21,295 nucleotides of DNA, from the NCBI GenBank assembly GCA_030740135.1, contig JASLXW010000011.1, positions 1-21,295 on the forward strand. Reading direction: 5' to 3'. The position numbers were made by a program, and so were the translations under genes. The DNA comes from Nitrospinota bacterium. Lineage in GTDB: Bacteria > UBA8248 > JACPRG01. Positions 13,904 to 21,295 of the stretch are shown in pieces; position 1 is the first letter of the stretch; every line of letters starts with the position of its first letter. The notes below the pieces were generated by a model, which searched no databases, had not been told where the DNA came from, and saw only the letters and a program-made list of their open reading frames with translations.

Positions 13904-15315
13904 GCGGGCTCGGTGAACTGGACACTGCCTTTCGGTCCGTCATCCGGCGTTTGCAAGAAGCCGACCGGGTGATGCGCGTCCGGAGCCCCATTGATCCCCA
14001 CCTGGATCTTCCGGCCTTCGTTAAGAATCGCGACGGAAACCTGGCCATCTTCTTCGAGCGGGTTGAAGGGTGGGAGGTCCCGGTTTGCTGCAACCTTCTC
14101 GCGAGTCAGGAGAACGCCCTGGTCGCCCTGGGGGTGGACCTCCACGGACTTCGCGCCGCCGTGCGGCGGGCGATCGATCACCCCATCCTTCCCGTCGAAG
14201 TGGAAAAGGGAAGGTGCCAGGAAGTGGTCGTGATGGACGGGATCGACCTGGGGGCGATGTTCCCGATTCCCTTCCACATGCCGGAGGATTCCGGCCGCTT
14301 CGTCACCGGGGGGATCGTTATCGCCAAAGACGGCGCCGGTGTCCGGAACGCCTCTTTCCACCGCCTCCAACTCCTGGGTGGGAACCGGACGGCCGTCCAA
14401 CTGGACCTGGGCCGGCACCTGCGCACCCTGTATGAACGGGCCGAAGAGGAGGACCGGGAGCTTGAGATCGCTGTGGTCCTCGGTCCGGACCTGTCGCTGT
14501 TCTTCGCGGCGGCCAGCATGGGGGCGCACATTTCCCTGGACCGGGACGAGCTGGCGTGGGCGTCCGGCCTGAAGGGGAGGGCGCTCGAGTTGGTCAAGTG
14601 TCTGACGGTGGACCTCGAGGTCCCCGCCGAATCGGAGATCGTCTTGGAGGGCGTCATGCTCCCGCGGGAACGGGTTCCGGAAGGCCCCTTTCTGGAATTC
14701 GTCGGACTTTACGCCGCCCAGGGCCCCTCGCCGGTTTTCGAGATCCGCGCGGTGACCCACCGGGAGCGGCCCATTTATTATGACATCAGCGGGAGCGAAG
14801 TCCGCGTGATCCGCAAACCCCTGATGGAGCCCGGCATCCTCAGCATGGCCAAGGCGGCCGTGCCCATCGTCCAGGACGTGTGTCTCACCACGGGGGGGCT
14901 TTGCCGCTTCCACCTGGTTATCCAGGTCAAGAAGGAGCGTCCGGCGGACGAAGGCTTTCAGCGGAACGCCGTATTCGCCGCCGTGGCCGCGCTCAAGGAC
15001 ATCGACCTCATCACCCTGGTGGACGAAGACATCGACCCGCACAACCCCGAGGAGGTGGAGTGGGCGGTGGCCACCCGGTTCAACGCCGAGAACGACCTGA
15101 TCCTCTTCCCGGGCGCGCGGGGGCACGAGTACGTTCCCGTCTCGCGGGGCGTCCGGACCAAGATGGTCCTGGACGCGACCGTCCCCCCGGGGGAGCTCGA
15201 CCGGTATCGGCGCGTGTCCACGCCGGATTTCGATCCGTCCGTCTACGAAACGTGCGTGGGCCGGCCGGGCGATCCACCCCCCTCCCATCCGGTCTTCGAA
15301 GACGACCCTCCGTAA
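13900..15315 (+). CDS. UbiD-family prenylated-FMN-dependent (de)carboxylase
   Basis: 471 residues from the GTG at 13900, which overlaps the cupin stop and has GGAGGG 5 nt upstream; the frame is open earlier but only within the cupin gene. UbiD features are complete: TGGIVIAKDG, R-N150-ASFH-R155-LQLLGGNRTAV with the conserved arginine, SEIVLEGVMLPRE, and E261-G-P-F-L-E266, the two acidic residues of the catalytic Arg-Glu-Glu set. C-terminal PGARGHEYVPVSRG and the DATVPPGELDRYRR segment also fit. UbiD enzymes use prenyl-FMN made by a UbiX flavin prenyltransferase to add or remove CO2 on acrylic, aromatic or heteroaromatic acids. No UbiX gene is in the window, so the cofactor must come from elsewhere. 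The cupin pair upstream and the aminotransferase and Mo-hydroxylase downstream suggest a ring-compound pathway. Confidence 0.93.
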   Translation: MSGLGELDTAFRSVIRRLQEADRVMRVRSPIDPHLDLPAFVKNRDGNLAIFFERVEGWEVPVCCNLLASQENALVALGVDLHGLRAAVRRAIDHPILPVEVEKGRCQEVVVMDGIDLGAMFPIPFHMPEDSGRFVTGGIVIAKDGAGVRNASFHRLQLLGGNRTAVQLDLGRHLRTLYERAEEEDRELEIAVVLGPDLSLFFAAASMGAHISLDRDELAWASGLKGRALELVKCLTVDLEVPAESEIVLEGVMLPRERVPEGPFLEFVGLYAAQGPSPVFEIRAVTHRERPIYYDISGSEVRVIRKPLMEPGILSMAKAAVPIVQDVCLTTGGLCRFHLVIQVKKERPADEGFQRNAVFAAVAALKDIDLITLVDEDIDPHNPEEVEWAVATRFNAENDLILFPGARGHEYVPVSRGVRTKMVLDATVPPGELDRYRRVSTPDFDPSVYETCVGRPGDPPPSHPVFEDDPP

Positions 15316-15375
15316 ATCCGATCAGACGGCGTATCGGAAATCCGGTTGCCGTCCCGATGTTGTAGGAGAAACTCG

Positions 15376-16548
15376 ATGCTCTCTCAAAGGGTCGAGCGGT
15401 TCACCGAGTCCGTCATCCGGGGCATGACCCGGGAGTGCATGCGATACGGCGGGGTCAACCTGGCGCAGGGGTTTCCCGATTTCGACGGGCCGGAGGAGGT
15501 CAAGGAGGCGGCCCGCCGGGCCATCACCGACGGCTGGAACCAGTACGCCATCACGTGGGGAAACCCCAACATCCGCAACGCGATCGCCCGCAAGACCGCC
15601 CGTTTCAACGGGTTCGAGCCCGACCCCGAGACGGAGATCACCGTCGTCTGCGGGGCCACCGAGGGGATGATCGCCACCCTCATGGCGATCATCAACCCGG
15701 GCGAAGAGGTGGTGATCTTCGAGCCATTTTACGAGAACTACGGCCCCGACACCCACCTGAGCGGCGCGGTCCCCCGGTTTGTCCCCCTCAGGCCGCCCGA
15801 TTTCACGTTCGACCCCGAGGATCTCCGCGGCGCCGTCGGCCCGGCGACGAAGGCCGTCATCCTCAACACCCCCCACAACCCCACGGGACACGTCTTCACC
15901 CGGGCCGAGCTGGAGAGCATTCGGGACATCTGCGTCGAGTTCGACGTCTTCGCCGTCACCGACGAGGTCTATGAGCACATCGTGTTCGACGGCCGGACGC
16001 ACGTCAGCCTGGCCTCGCTGGATGGGATGCGGGAGCGGACCATCACGATCAACAGCCTTTCCAAGACGTACAGCGTGACCGGCTGGAGGGTGGGGTACGT
16101 CCTCGCCCCCAAGGAAGTGACGGCCGGCGTCCGGAAGGTCCACGACTTCCTGACCGTCGGCGCGGCCGCGCCCCTCCAGGAAGCCGCGGCGGCGGCTCTT
16201 TCCCTGCCGGACGCGTATTACGCGGACCTCGCGGCGATGTACCAGGCCAAGCGGGAGTTGTTGCAGGGTTACCTTCAGCGCGTGGAAATCCCGTTCATCG
16301 AGCCACAAGGGGCCTATTACATCATGGCGGACGTTTCCGGTTTCGGGGCCTCGGACGACGTGGACTTCGCCATGCGCCTCGTCCGGGAGCACGGCGTGGC
16401 GACGGTTCCCGGGAGCAGCTTCTATCACTCGCCGGGAATGGGGGGGGGGAAGGATTTTATCCGGTTCACATTCTCCAAGAAGGACGAGACGCTTCATGAC
16501 GCCGGCGGGCGGCTGCTGGGAATGGTGAGGGATTCGGGCTTGGAGTGA
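15376..16548 (+). CDS. PLP-dependent class I/II aminotransferase
   Basis: 390 residues from ATG 15376 with AGGAGAAA 8 nt upstream; ten codons before it belong to no homology. Fold type I features are all present: NLAQGFPDFDGPEEVKEAA at the start, ATEGMIATLMAIINPGEEVV, the N168-P-T-G turn in TPHNPTGHVF, D196-E-V-Y-E for the pyridine nitrogen, S-L-S-K230-T-Y-S-V-T-G-W-R238 with the Schiff-base lysine and phosphate-binding arginine, and FIRFTF carrying the substrate-carboxylate arginine. It belongs with the kynurenine / glutamine-phenylpyruvate / methionine transaminase branch, which uses 2-oxoglutarate or other keto acids. The exact amino acid is not readable. A run of ten G (16440-16449) lies in the codons for GMGGGK near the C-terminus. 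It sits 60 bases after the UbiD gene. Confidence 0.92.
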   Translation: MLSQRVERFTESVIRGMTRECMRYGGVNLAQGFPDFDGPEEVKEAARRAITDGWNQYAITWGNPNIRNAIARKTARFNGFEPDPETEITVVCGATEGMIATLMAIINPGEEVVIFEPFYENYGPDTHLSGAVPRFVPLRPPDFTFDPEDLRGAVGPATKAVILNTPHNPTGHVFTRAELESIRDICVEFDVFAVTDEVYEHIVFDGRTHVSLASLDGMRERTITINSLSKTYSVTGWRVGYVLAPKEVTAGVRKVHDFLTVGAAAPLQEAAAAALSLPDAYYADLAAMYQAKRELLQGYLQRVEIPFIEPQGAYYIMADVSGFGASDDVDFAMRLVREHGVATVPGSSFYHSPGMGGGKDFIRFTFSKKDETLHDAGGRLLGMVRDSGLE

Positions 16549-16557
16549 CGGCGTGCG

Positions 16558-16587
16558 TTGCGCACCCGAGACGACGTGGGCTAGAAT
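16558..16587 (+). promoter_or_regulatory. Candidate internal promoter before the Mo-hydroxylase gene
   Basis: TTGCGC (16558-16563) and TAGAAT (16582-16587, five of six matches to the -10 consensus) are separated by 18 bases in the 197-base gap between aminotransferase and Mo-hydroxylase genes. GTGCG-TTG-CGCAC in the same place is a small palindrome. The -35 match is weak. Confidence 0.3.
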
Positions 16588-16745
16588 CTTTTCGGAGATA
16601 AGGGGGGTGTTGGCCGATTTGTGACCCCCACGGGTCGATCGCCGCCCCCTGAAAGCGCCTCCGCGGAGGATCGGGCGTCTCGCCGCTCGATCTCCGCCAA
16701 AGCGCGCGTCTTTCAGCCATTCCTCTCGGTTTGGAGAGCATATTG

Positions 16746-19034
16746 ATGACGACGGCGATCCGAAAGCGGCTTCCGAGCAACGACGGCCTCCAGAAGGTCA
16801 CCGGAGCCGCGAAATACGCGGACGATTTCTACCTCCCCGGCATGTTGTACGGGAAGGTCCTCCGAAGCCCCCACGCCCACGCCCGCATCGTGCGCGTCAA
16901 CGCGGACCGGGCGCTTGCGCTCTCCGGCGTCCGCGCCGTGGTCTTCGGCCGGGACACCCCGGGCATCAAGTACGGGACCATCCCCGACGAGTACGGTCTG
17001 GCCATCGATAAGGTCCGCTTCATCGGGGACGAGGTGGCGGCCGTGGCCGCCGTGGACGAGGAGACCGCCGAGGCCGCCCTGGCGCACATCGACGTCGAGT
17101 ACGAGGTCCTCCCCGCCGTTCAGGATCCCGTCAAGGCCATGCGGGAGGGCGCGCCTGTCATCCACGAGCCCAACGACGACATCTACGACGCCGCCCGGAA
17201 CATCTCGCTCCGGACCCACCTGACGTACGGGGACGTGGAGAAGGGATTCGCCGAGGCGGATCACGTTTTCGAGCACTCCTTCGAGACCCAGCTCGTCAAC
17301 CACGCCGCCATCGAGCCCCACGCCACAGTGGCCGAGTACGACCCGGTCGGGAAAATCACGGTCTGGTCCTCGTGCCAGGCGCCCTTCCTGATCCGGAGCA
17401 ACATGGCGAAGACGCTCCAGATGCCCTTGACGCGCGTCCGGGTCATCAAGCCCAAGGTGGGCGGGGCGTTCGGTGGCAAGCGCGAGATGATGGCCAACGA
17501 TTTCTGCTCCGCGTTCCTGGCCATGAAGACCGGCCGTCCGGTCAAGGTGACCTATACGCGCGAGGAGGTGTTCTCGACCACGCGCCAGCGCCACCCCACG
17601 AAGATCACCCTCAAGACCGGGGTGACGAACGACGGCCGGTTGGTCGCGAAAGACTGCACGATGATCATGGAGAACGGCGCCTACAACGGAAGAGGCCCGG
17701 ACATCCTGGCGTCCTGTCCCAACTACATCACTGTCCTCTACCGCACGCCGAACATCCACTTCGACGGCTACCTGGTCTATACCAACAACCCGCCGGGCAG
17801 CGCCTTCCGGGGATTCGGGAGCCCGCAGATGCGCTTCGCCGACGACAGCCAGATGGACATCATCGCGACGGAAATCGGGATGGACCCGGTCGAGCTCCGG
17901 CGCATCAACGTCCGGGAGGAAGGCGACGTCACGCCCAACAAGGCCATCATCACCTCGTGCGGGTTGCGGGAGTGCCTGGAAAAGGCGAGCGAGGCGACGG
18001 ACTTCCAGCGCCAGTGGGGCAAGCTGCCCTTCGGCCACGGGATCGGCCTCGCCTGCGGTCACCACACCTGCGGATTCAAGTCGCTGCTGCCGCACGACTC
18101 TTCGGCCGCGACGGTGAAGCTCAACGACGATGGGACGGCCAATGTCCTGACGGGCGCCTCGGACGTGGGGCAGGGCTCGGACTCGGTCCTCGCCATGATC
18201 GCCGCCGAGGAGCTCGGCATTCCCTATCACCGGATCGAGATGACGACCGCCGACACCGAGGTCACCCCGATGGACCTGGGCTCCTACGCGAGCCGCGTCA
18301 CCTTCATCGCCGGCAACGCCGTGAAGCGCGCGGCGGCGGACGCCAAGGAGCAGCTCCTCGACGCGGCGGCGGACCTGCTCGAAGCGGCCCGCGAGGACAT
18401 CGTCATCGAGAACGGGACGGTCCGGGTCGGATCGGCCCCCGAGCGCAGCGCCACGGTCGAGGAGGTCATCCGGCACAACTTCCTGCATGTGGCGGGCGTC
18501 CCCATCGTGGGCCGGGGGGCCTACAACCCCCCCACCGACCGCATCAACCGCGAGACGGGCGTCGGGAACCCTTCGCTGGCGTACAGCTTCGGCGCGCAGG
18601 TGGCGGAGGTGAAGGTGGATTTGGAGTCCGGCCGCGTGAAGGTGGTCCGGATGACGAGCGCCATCGACTGCGGTGTCGCCCTCAACCCCACAGCGGTGGA
18701 AGGGCAAGTCGACGGTTCCGTCTCGGGCGGCATCGGCCAGGCCCTGATGGAAGGGTTCGATACGAAGGGCGGTCTGATGTTGAACCCCTCTTTGCTGGAG
18801 TATCGGCTGCCCCAGGTGTCGGATATGCCGGAGATGGAGACCCACATCGTCGAGTCCCGGGAGGAGGAGGGGCCTTTCGGCGCCAAGGGCGTCGGCGAGT
18901 TCGTCCAGATCCCCACGGCCGCGGCCATCGCCAACGCCGTTTATGACGCCATCGGGGTCCGCATCTACGACCTTCCCATCACGCCCGACAAGGTCCTCGC
19001 CGCCCTGGGCGAGAAAAAGGGCGCCCGCTCATGA
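16746..19034 (+). CDS. Xanthine dehydrogenase-family molybdopterin-binding (large) subunit
   Basis: 762 residues from ATG 16746 (GGAG 10 nt upstream). The order is that of the separate large subunit: an N-terminal a/b hammerhead domain (KVTGAAKYADDFYLPGMLYG, then VRFIGDEVAAVAAVDEETAE) and the molybdopterin-binding part with KPKVGGAFGGKRE (about 236-246), R355-G-F-G-S-P-Q, TGASDVGQGSDSV, and the catalytic glutamate E718 in GAKGVGEF. The CO-dehydrogenase signature (C-S-F-R loop) is absent; NNPPGSAFRGFG stands there instead, so this is a hydroxylase of N-heterocycles, aldehydes or aromatic CoA esters. The enzyme needs a FAD subunit and a [2Fe-2S] subunit. Only the first codons of a FAD-subunit gene overlap its end, and no Fe-S subunit is in the window, so the complex may be non-functional or complemented from elsewhere. 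Confidence 0.93.
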   Translation: MTTAIRKRLPSNDGLQKVTGAAKYADDFYLPGMLYGKVLRSPHAHARIVRVNADRALALSGVRAVVFGRDTPGIKYGTIPDEYGLAIDKVRFIGDEVAAVAAVDEETAEAALAHIDVEYEVLPAVQDPVKAMREGAPVIHEPNDDIYDAARNISLRTHLTYGDVEKGFAEADHVFEHSFETQLVNHAAIEPHATVAEYDPVGKITVWSSCQAPFLIRSNMAKTLQMPLTRVRVIKPKVGGAFGGKREMMANDFCSAFLAMKTGRPVKVTYTREEVFSTTRQRHPTKITLKTGVTNDGRLVAKDCTMIMENGAYNGRGPDILASCPNYITVLYRTPNIHFDGYLVYTNNPPGSAFRGFGSPQMRFADDSQMDIIATEIGMDPVELRRINVREEGDVTPNKAIITSCGLRECLEKASEATDFQRQWGKLPFGHGIGLACGHHTCGFKSLLPHDSSAATVKLNDDGTANVLTGASDVGQGSDSVLAMIAAEELGIPYHRIEMTTADTEVTPMDLGSYASRVTFIAGNAVKRAAADAKEQLLDAAADLLEAAREDIVIENGTVRVGSAPERSATVEEVIRHNFLHVAGVPIVGRGAYNPPTDRINRETGVGNPSLAYSFGAQVAEVKVDLESGRVKVVRMTSAIDCGVALNPTAVEGQVDGSVSGGIGQALMEGFDTKGGLMLNPSLLEYRLPQVSDMPEMETHIVESREEEGPFGAKGVGEFVQIPTAAAIANAVYDAIGVRIYDLPITPDKVLAALGEKKGARS

Positions 19035-19219
19035 CGATGCCGGCGTTCGATTACGTCCGCCCCGAACCCGGTGCGAGGGGCCGGCGAGGAATCTGCTCAA
19101 ACCGATCCTCCCTGCGATTCCATCCCTCGATTTTCGAACTTGCGTTCCTCACACAGCGCCCAGGCCGAGTCGTTCCGCTTTCTAGGGGGAAGTGGTCGTC
19201 TCACAACGCGTTGACATGA
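19031..19219 (+). pseudogene. Truncated start of the FAD-binding (CoxM-like) subunit gene
   Basis: The ATG at 19031 overlaps the large-subunit stop as ATGA, the usual arrangement in these operons. The first residues, MTMPAFDYVRPEP, are the typical N-terminus of the FAD-binding medium subunit (P-F-D-Y-V-R-P followed by an S-L-E-E-A-L-A-L-L helix). The homology ends about 19069; from there the frame gives arginine-rich sequence without motifs until a stop at 19217. The FAD-binding signatures (A-G-G-T-D-L and the later G-G-N loop) are absent. The most likely cause is a deletion or rearrangement with its breakpoint at about 19065-19075. The match is short, so the call rests on the N-terminal pattern plus position. 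Confidence 0.55.
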
Positions 19220-19558
19220 TGAAAGAAGGTTCGCCTCTTCTCTTTGCGAAAAATCCAAGCGCGGTCGAGTGAACCGGTCGGCTGTCCGGACCCGTCCGAA
19301 AAAAGCGCCGGTGCGCTGATCGGCCGACGCCCGCCTTCAACTTCGCGCATCCTGCTGAACCCGATGTTTGCCTCTCTGGCGATGGCGTTCAGCTCGGTCT
19401 CGGTCCTCTCAAACAGTTTGCGGCTCCGTCGCTTCAAACTCTGAGCCGGCGTTTCTCACCCACGATGAGGCCGAATCACTCTTTCATCGCGGCGACTCGT
19501 TGCGAAACGACGCCTTTCCGGGGGACGCGGTAGACCTCGGCCTGCGCCGCGGGGATCG
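19070..19558. other. Non-coding stretch after the broken operon
   Basis: Nothing certain is encoded. A minus-strand frame from a TTG at 19437 to 19201 (78 codons, beginning KRRSRKLFERTETELNAIAR) is open and less random than its surroundings, but it lacks a good ribosome site and I do not recognise it. A short minus-strand piece directly after the methyltransferase stop (TLTIPAAQAEVYRVPRKGVV, ending 19476) is coherent in codon use but is too short to name. Confidence 0.35.
19299..19317 (-). terminator. Possible intrinsic terminator of the methyltransferase operon
   Basis: On the minus strand AGCGC (19317-19313), loop ACCG, GCGCT (19308-19304) is followed directly by a run of six T (19304-19299). 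The stem is only 5 bp. It lies about 240 bases after the methyltransferase stop, so assignment is tentative. Confidence 0.35.
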
Positions 19559-20887
19559 TCAAGGTTTCGTCCCGACCGCGCAGTGATGCGGCGCGGCGTA
19601 GAGAAAGGTCCCGTTGGCTTCCGCCCGGTCGAGGGCGGCCCGCCACGCGGCCGCTTCCTCCCGGTCGAGGGCGGGGAGGATCCGGCCATCCAGCACCCGG
19701 GCCCAGTACGATCCGCCGAAGGACGCCGACTGCGGGAGGCTTTTCACTTCCCGCAAGCCCGCCTCGCGAAACCGCCGGTAAAGGCTCGCGTCGGCGCACC
19801 CCCGCTCCTCCACGGGTCCGCGCGGGGCCTGCACCTTCGCTTTCAAATCCCCATCAAGCGGAACGTTCGCCCACCACGGCATGTCCACGGCCCGGACAAT
19901 CACGCCGATCCTCCCCCCCGGTTTGGTCACGCGGACCAGTTCGCCGAGCATCCGGTCCGCGTCGAGCTCCTCCATGACCGTGAGCGAAAGCGTCACGTCG
20001 AAGCGGCCATCGGGAAACTCCAGGTCCTCCGCGCTGCCTTCGCGGAACTCAATGACCTCGCCCAGCTCTTCCTTCCCGGCCAGGTCCACCGCCTCGCGCA
20101 GGAGGTGGCGATTGAGATCCACGCCGACGATCCGGTTTGCGCCCCCGGTCCTCCGGGCCAGCCAGCGGTCAATCACGCCCGTTCCGCATCCCACGTCCAG
20201 AACCGTTTCCCCTTCGCGAAGACGAACCTCCTCCAGGAGGTTTCGGACGATCCCCAGGTACCCGGCCGAGCGGCCGCGCGCCTCCAGGAGGGCGGTGAAG
20301 CCCAGGGCCGCGCCGCCCAGCGTGATTGTGCAAAATCGCTCGTTCAGGCGGGAGATAACGGGCTCCCACTGAGAAGGGGCGAGCATCAGCGGAAGCAGGA
20401 CCAGAGGCGGCCCGGCGCCGCGAACGCGGTAGGAGATTCCGGCAACCTCTCCCTCATCGTCCCCCGAGAGCGTGGGTGTCCCTTCCTCTCCGGCCGCGGG
20501 GGTCCATCCCTTCAGGAACGTCTCCATCGCGGCGGCCGACTCCTCCCCCCGGTCGGTGAAGATGTCGGCCCAGGCGGGACTGAAATAGCCGTCCAGTGTT
20601 TTCAGCCCGGCGTCCGGCAGACCCGCCACGGCGCGCCTCAGGTTTTCCATCGGCGCCCCTTGATCGCCCGTAATCACCAGAAGTCTTGAGGAGATGGAGC
20701 GGACCGCATCCGGGTCGATGCCCGGCGGGCAGATGAGGGTCAGGGAGGCGATGCGATCGGGGTGCGCGCCCGCGAGACCGCTCCAGTCCAGCGCCGAGCG
20801 GGCCGCGAAGTGGGCCCGGCCGATATCGAGACGCCGAAGGACTTGAAGGAGACGTTCCTCGACGGGGAGCTCGGGTACGGAGGTCAT
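19559..20887 (-). CDS. Fusion of degenerate alpha/beta-hydrolase pieces with a class I SAM methyltransferase
   Basis: 442 residues from ATG 20887, overlapping the upstream stop as ATGA. Residues 1-130 look like the middle and end of an alpha/beta hydrolase (AHPDRIASLTLICPPGID, then RLLVITGDQGAPMENLRR), but the nucleophile elbow G-x-S-x-G is replaced by AARSALDWSG, so it should be inactive. Residues 148-200 resemble the start of another hydrolase (GISYRVRGAGPPLVLLPLML, PSQWEPVISRLNERF). From about 205 a methyltransferase domain begins: motif I V-L-D-V-G-C-G-T-G (229-237), acidic end of strand 2 in GVDLN (D257), EGSAEDLEFPDGRFDVTLSL and VTKPGGRIGVIVRAVDMPWW. The C-terminus PHHCAVGTKP closes the domain. 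The acceptor is unknown. The product is cytoplasmic. Confidence 0.85.
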   Translation of the reverse strand: MTSVPELPVEERLLQVLRRLDIGRAHFAARSALDWSGLAGAHPDRIASLTLICPPGIDPDAVRSISSRLLVITGDQGAPMENLRRAVAGLPDAGLKTLDGYFSPAWADIFTDRGEESAAAMETFLKGWTPAAGEEGTPTLSGDDEGEVAGISYRVRGAGPPLVLLPLMLAPSQWEPVISRLNERFCTITLGGAALGFTALLEARGRSAGYLGIVRNLLEEVRLREGETVLDVGCGTGVIDRWLARRTGGANRIVGVDLNRHLLREAVDLAGKEELGEVIEFREGSAEDLEFPDGRFDVTLSLTVMEELDADRMLGELVRVTKPGGRIGVIVRAVDMPWWANVPLDGDLKAKVQAPRGPVEERGCADASLYRRFREAGLREVKSLPQSASFGGSYWARVLDGRILPALDREEAAAWRAALDRAEANGTFLYAAPHHCAVGTKP

Positions 20888-21295
20888 TGTCGGATCACTC
20901 TGTTTCGGGCGCGGACCGCCGCCGCGCGACGGGATCCAGGGGAACCGGCTGCTTCTCCCCGCTGCGACATGCCCACGCGCCCCAGGACGGGCAACTTCAG
21001 GGCCGGGGGGTTGAAATCCACGCCGAAGGTCAGGCCGAGCAGCCCCTTCAGCGACAACTGAAAGCCGGCTCCGCTGGGAGACATCGCCGCGAACCCGCCG
21101 TCCACCAGGAAGTCCTTCCCGATGGCGGTGGGCGGCAGCTCGGCCTTGAGCTCGGGCACCCGGCGGATGACGTAAGCCGTGAACGTGTTGCTGTTGGGGC
21201 CGGGCCAGACTTTGTAGTTGTGGGGATATCTCTTTGCGATCTCCCGGATTTTGGGGATCGCCCCTTCGGCGGATTCCCCACGCAGGGCGTAGACG
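20884..21295 (-). CDS. DUF3750-like protein, C-terminal part only
   Basis: Open from the window edge (first whole codon 21294-21292) to a TGA at 20884-20886. The 136 visible residues start VYALRGESAEGAIPKIREIA, then YKVWPGPNSNTFTAYVIRRV followed by PELKAELPPTAIGKDFLVDG, LSLKGLLGLTFGVDFNPPAL and KLPVLGRVGM. The W-P-G-P-N-S-N-T-F segment and the P-P-T-A-I-G-K-D segment are what I recall of the DUF3750 family, which has no known function; the assignment is from memory and not checked. Its stop overlaps the start of the methyltransferase fusion by 4 bases, so the two are translationally coupled. The basic tail (RRAAAVRARNRVIRQ) is unlike the conserved part and may be a lineage-specific extension. 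Confidence 0.65.
   Translation of the reverse strand, partial: VYALRGESAEGAIPKIREIAKRYPHNYKVWPGPNSNTFTAYVIRRVPELKAELPPTAIGKDFLVDGGFAAMSPSGAGFQLSLKGLLGLTFGVDFNPPALKLPVLGRVGMSQRGEAAGSPGSRRAAAVRARNRVIRQ

Noticed and set aside
13813..15288. Long open frame (491 codons) antisense to the UbiD gene
   Set aside because: It mirrors the codon pattern of a GC-rich gene on the other strand; it is full of R, H, G, D and V without motifs, and the plus-strand UbiD motifs are complete.
15322..16497. 391-codon open frame antisense to the aminotransferase
   Set aside because: No family features; the plus strand has the full set of PLP-binding residues.
16713..18845. 710-codon open frame antisense to the Mo-hydroxylase, and a 524-codon frame at 17372-18946 on the same strand
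   Set aside because: Both are high-GC shadows of the large-subunit gene, whose cofactor motifs and catalytic glutamate are all in the 16746 frame.
16746..19034. Carbon monoxide dehydrogenase large subunit (CoxL)
   Set aside because: The active-site C-S-F-R loop of form I CO dehydrogenase is absent; the loop reads GSAFRGFG, typical of other Mo-hydroxylases.
1..21295. CRISPR arrays, tRNA or rRNA genes
   Set aside because: No regularly spaced direct repeats, cloverleaf sequences or rRNA-like stretches were seen.

Overview
The window is GC-rich throughout, with strong Shine-Dalgarno sites (AGGAGG-type) in front of many genes and frequent 4-base start/stop overlaps. It looks like the chromosome of an uncultured soil or subsurface bacterium. 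The gene families (BMP and NMT1-type solute-binding proteins without complete transporters, UbiD-type decarboxylase, molybdenum hydroxylase, hydrolase-methyltransferase fusion) recall lineages such as Rokubacteria, Tectomicrobia, NC10 or deltaproteobacteria. No rRNA or marker gene is present, so this placement is a guess.

Layout. 1-966 (minus): 5' part of a BMP-family periplasmic binding protein. 1156-2168: a decayed accessory module (tyrosine-recombinase remnant, small unknown ORF, HTH remnant, all on minus) ending in a 161-bp MITE-like element with terminal inverted repeats. 2192-5272 (minus): metal-dependent amidohydrolase, a frameshifted PilZ gene, a RidA-family protein and an NTF2-like protein. 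5273-5979: nothing coding that I can support. 5980-7092 (minus): squalene/phytoene synthase-type enzyme. 7417-9210 (plus): isochorismatase-family amidohydrolase and NMT1/THI5-like binding protein, closed by a strong GC hairpin. 9578-10178 (plus): a DsbA/FrnE-like thioredoxin-fold gene whose first redox cysteine codon is TGA. 10220-11617 (plus): Tat-exported Vps62-related protein. 11758-13004 (minus): HD-GYP protein with a late frameshift. 13122-19034 (plus): cupin, cupin, UbiD-family decarboxylase, PLP aminotransferase, large subunit of a molybdenum hydroxylase, then a FAD subunit cut off after about 13 codons. 19559-21295 (minus): hydrolase-methyltransferase fusion translationally coupled to a DUF3750-type gene that runs off the window.

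The most interesting object is the gene at 9578. The family motif CPxC appears as TGA-P-Y-C, the protein homology continues uninterrupted across the TGA for more than 100 codons, and the bases just after it can fold into a hairpin with a GGG apical loop 22 nt beyond the TGA. This fits a bacterial selenocysteine insertion element and suggests a U-P-Y-C selenoprotein. The caveat is a second lesion in the same gene (one extra base near 9956), so decay or sequence error must be excluded.

Functionally, the amidohydrolase, RidA, isochorismatase, BMP and NMT1 binding proteins, UbiD and molybdenum hydroxylase together suggest uptake and breakdown of nitrogen-containing or aromatic rings; this is inference from families, not from one intact operon. 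Several genes (integrase, PilZ, HD-GYP, DsbA-like) carry single-base frame changes, so either indel errors in the assembly or real gene decay is common here.
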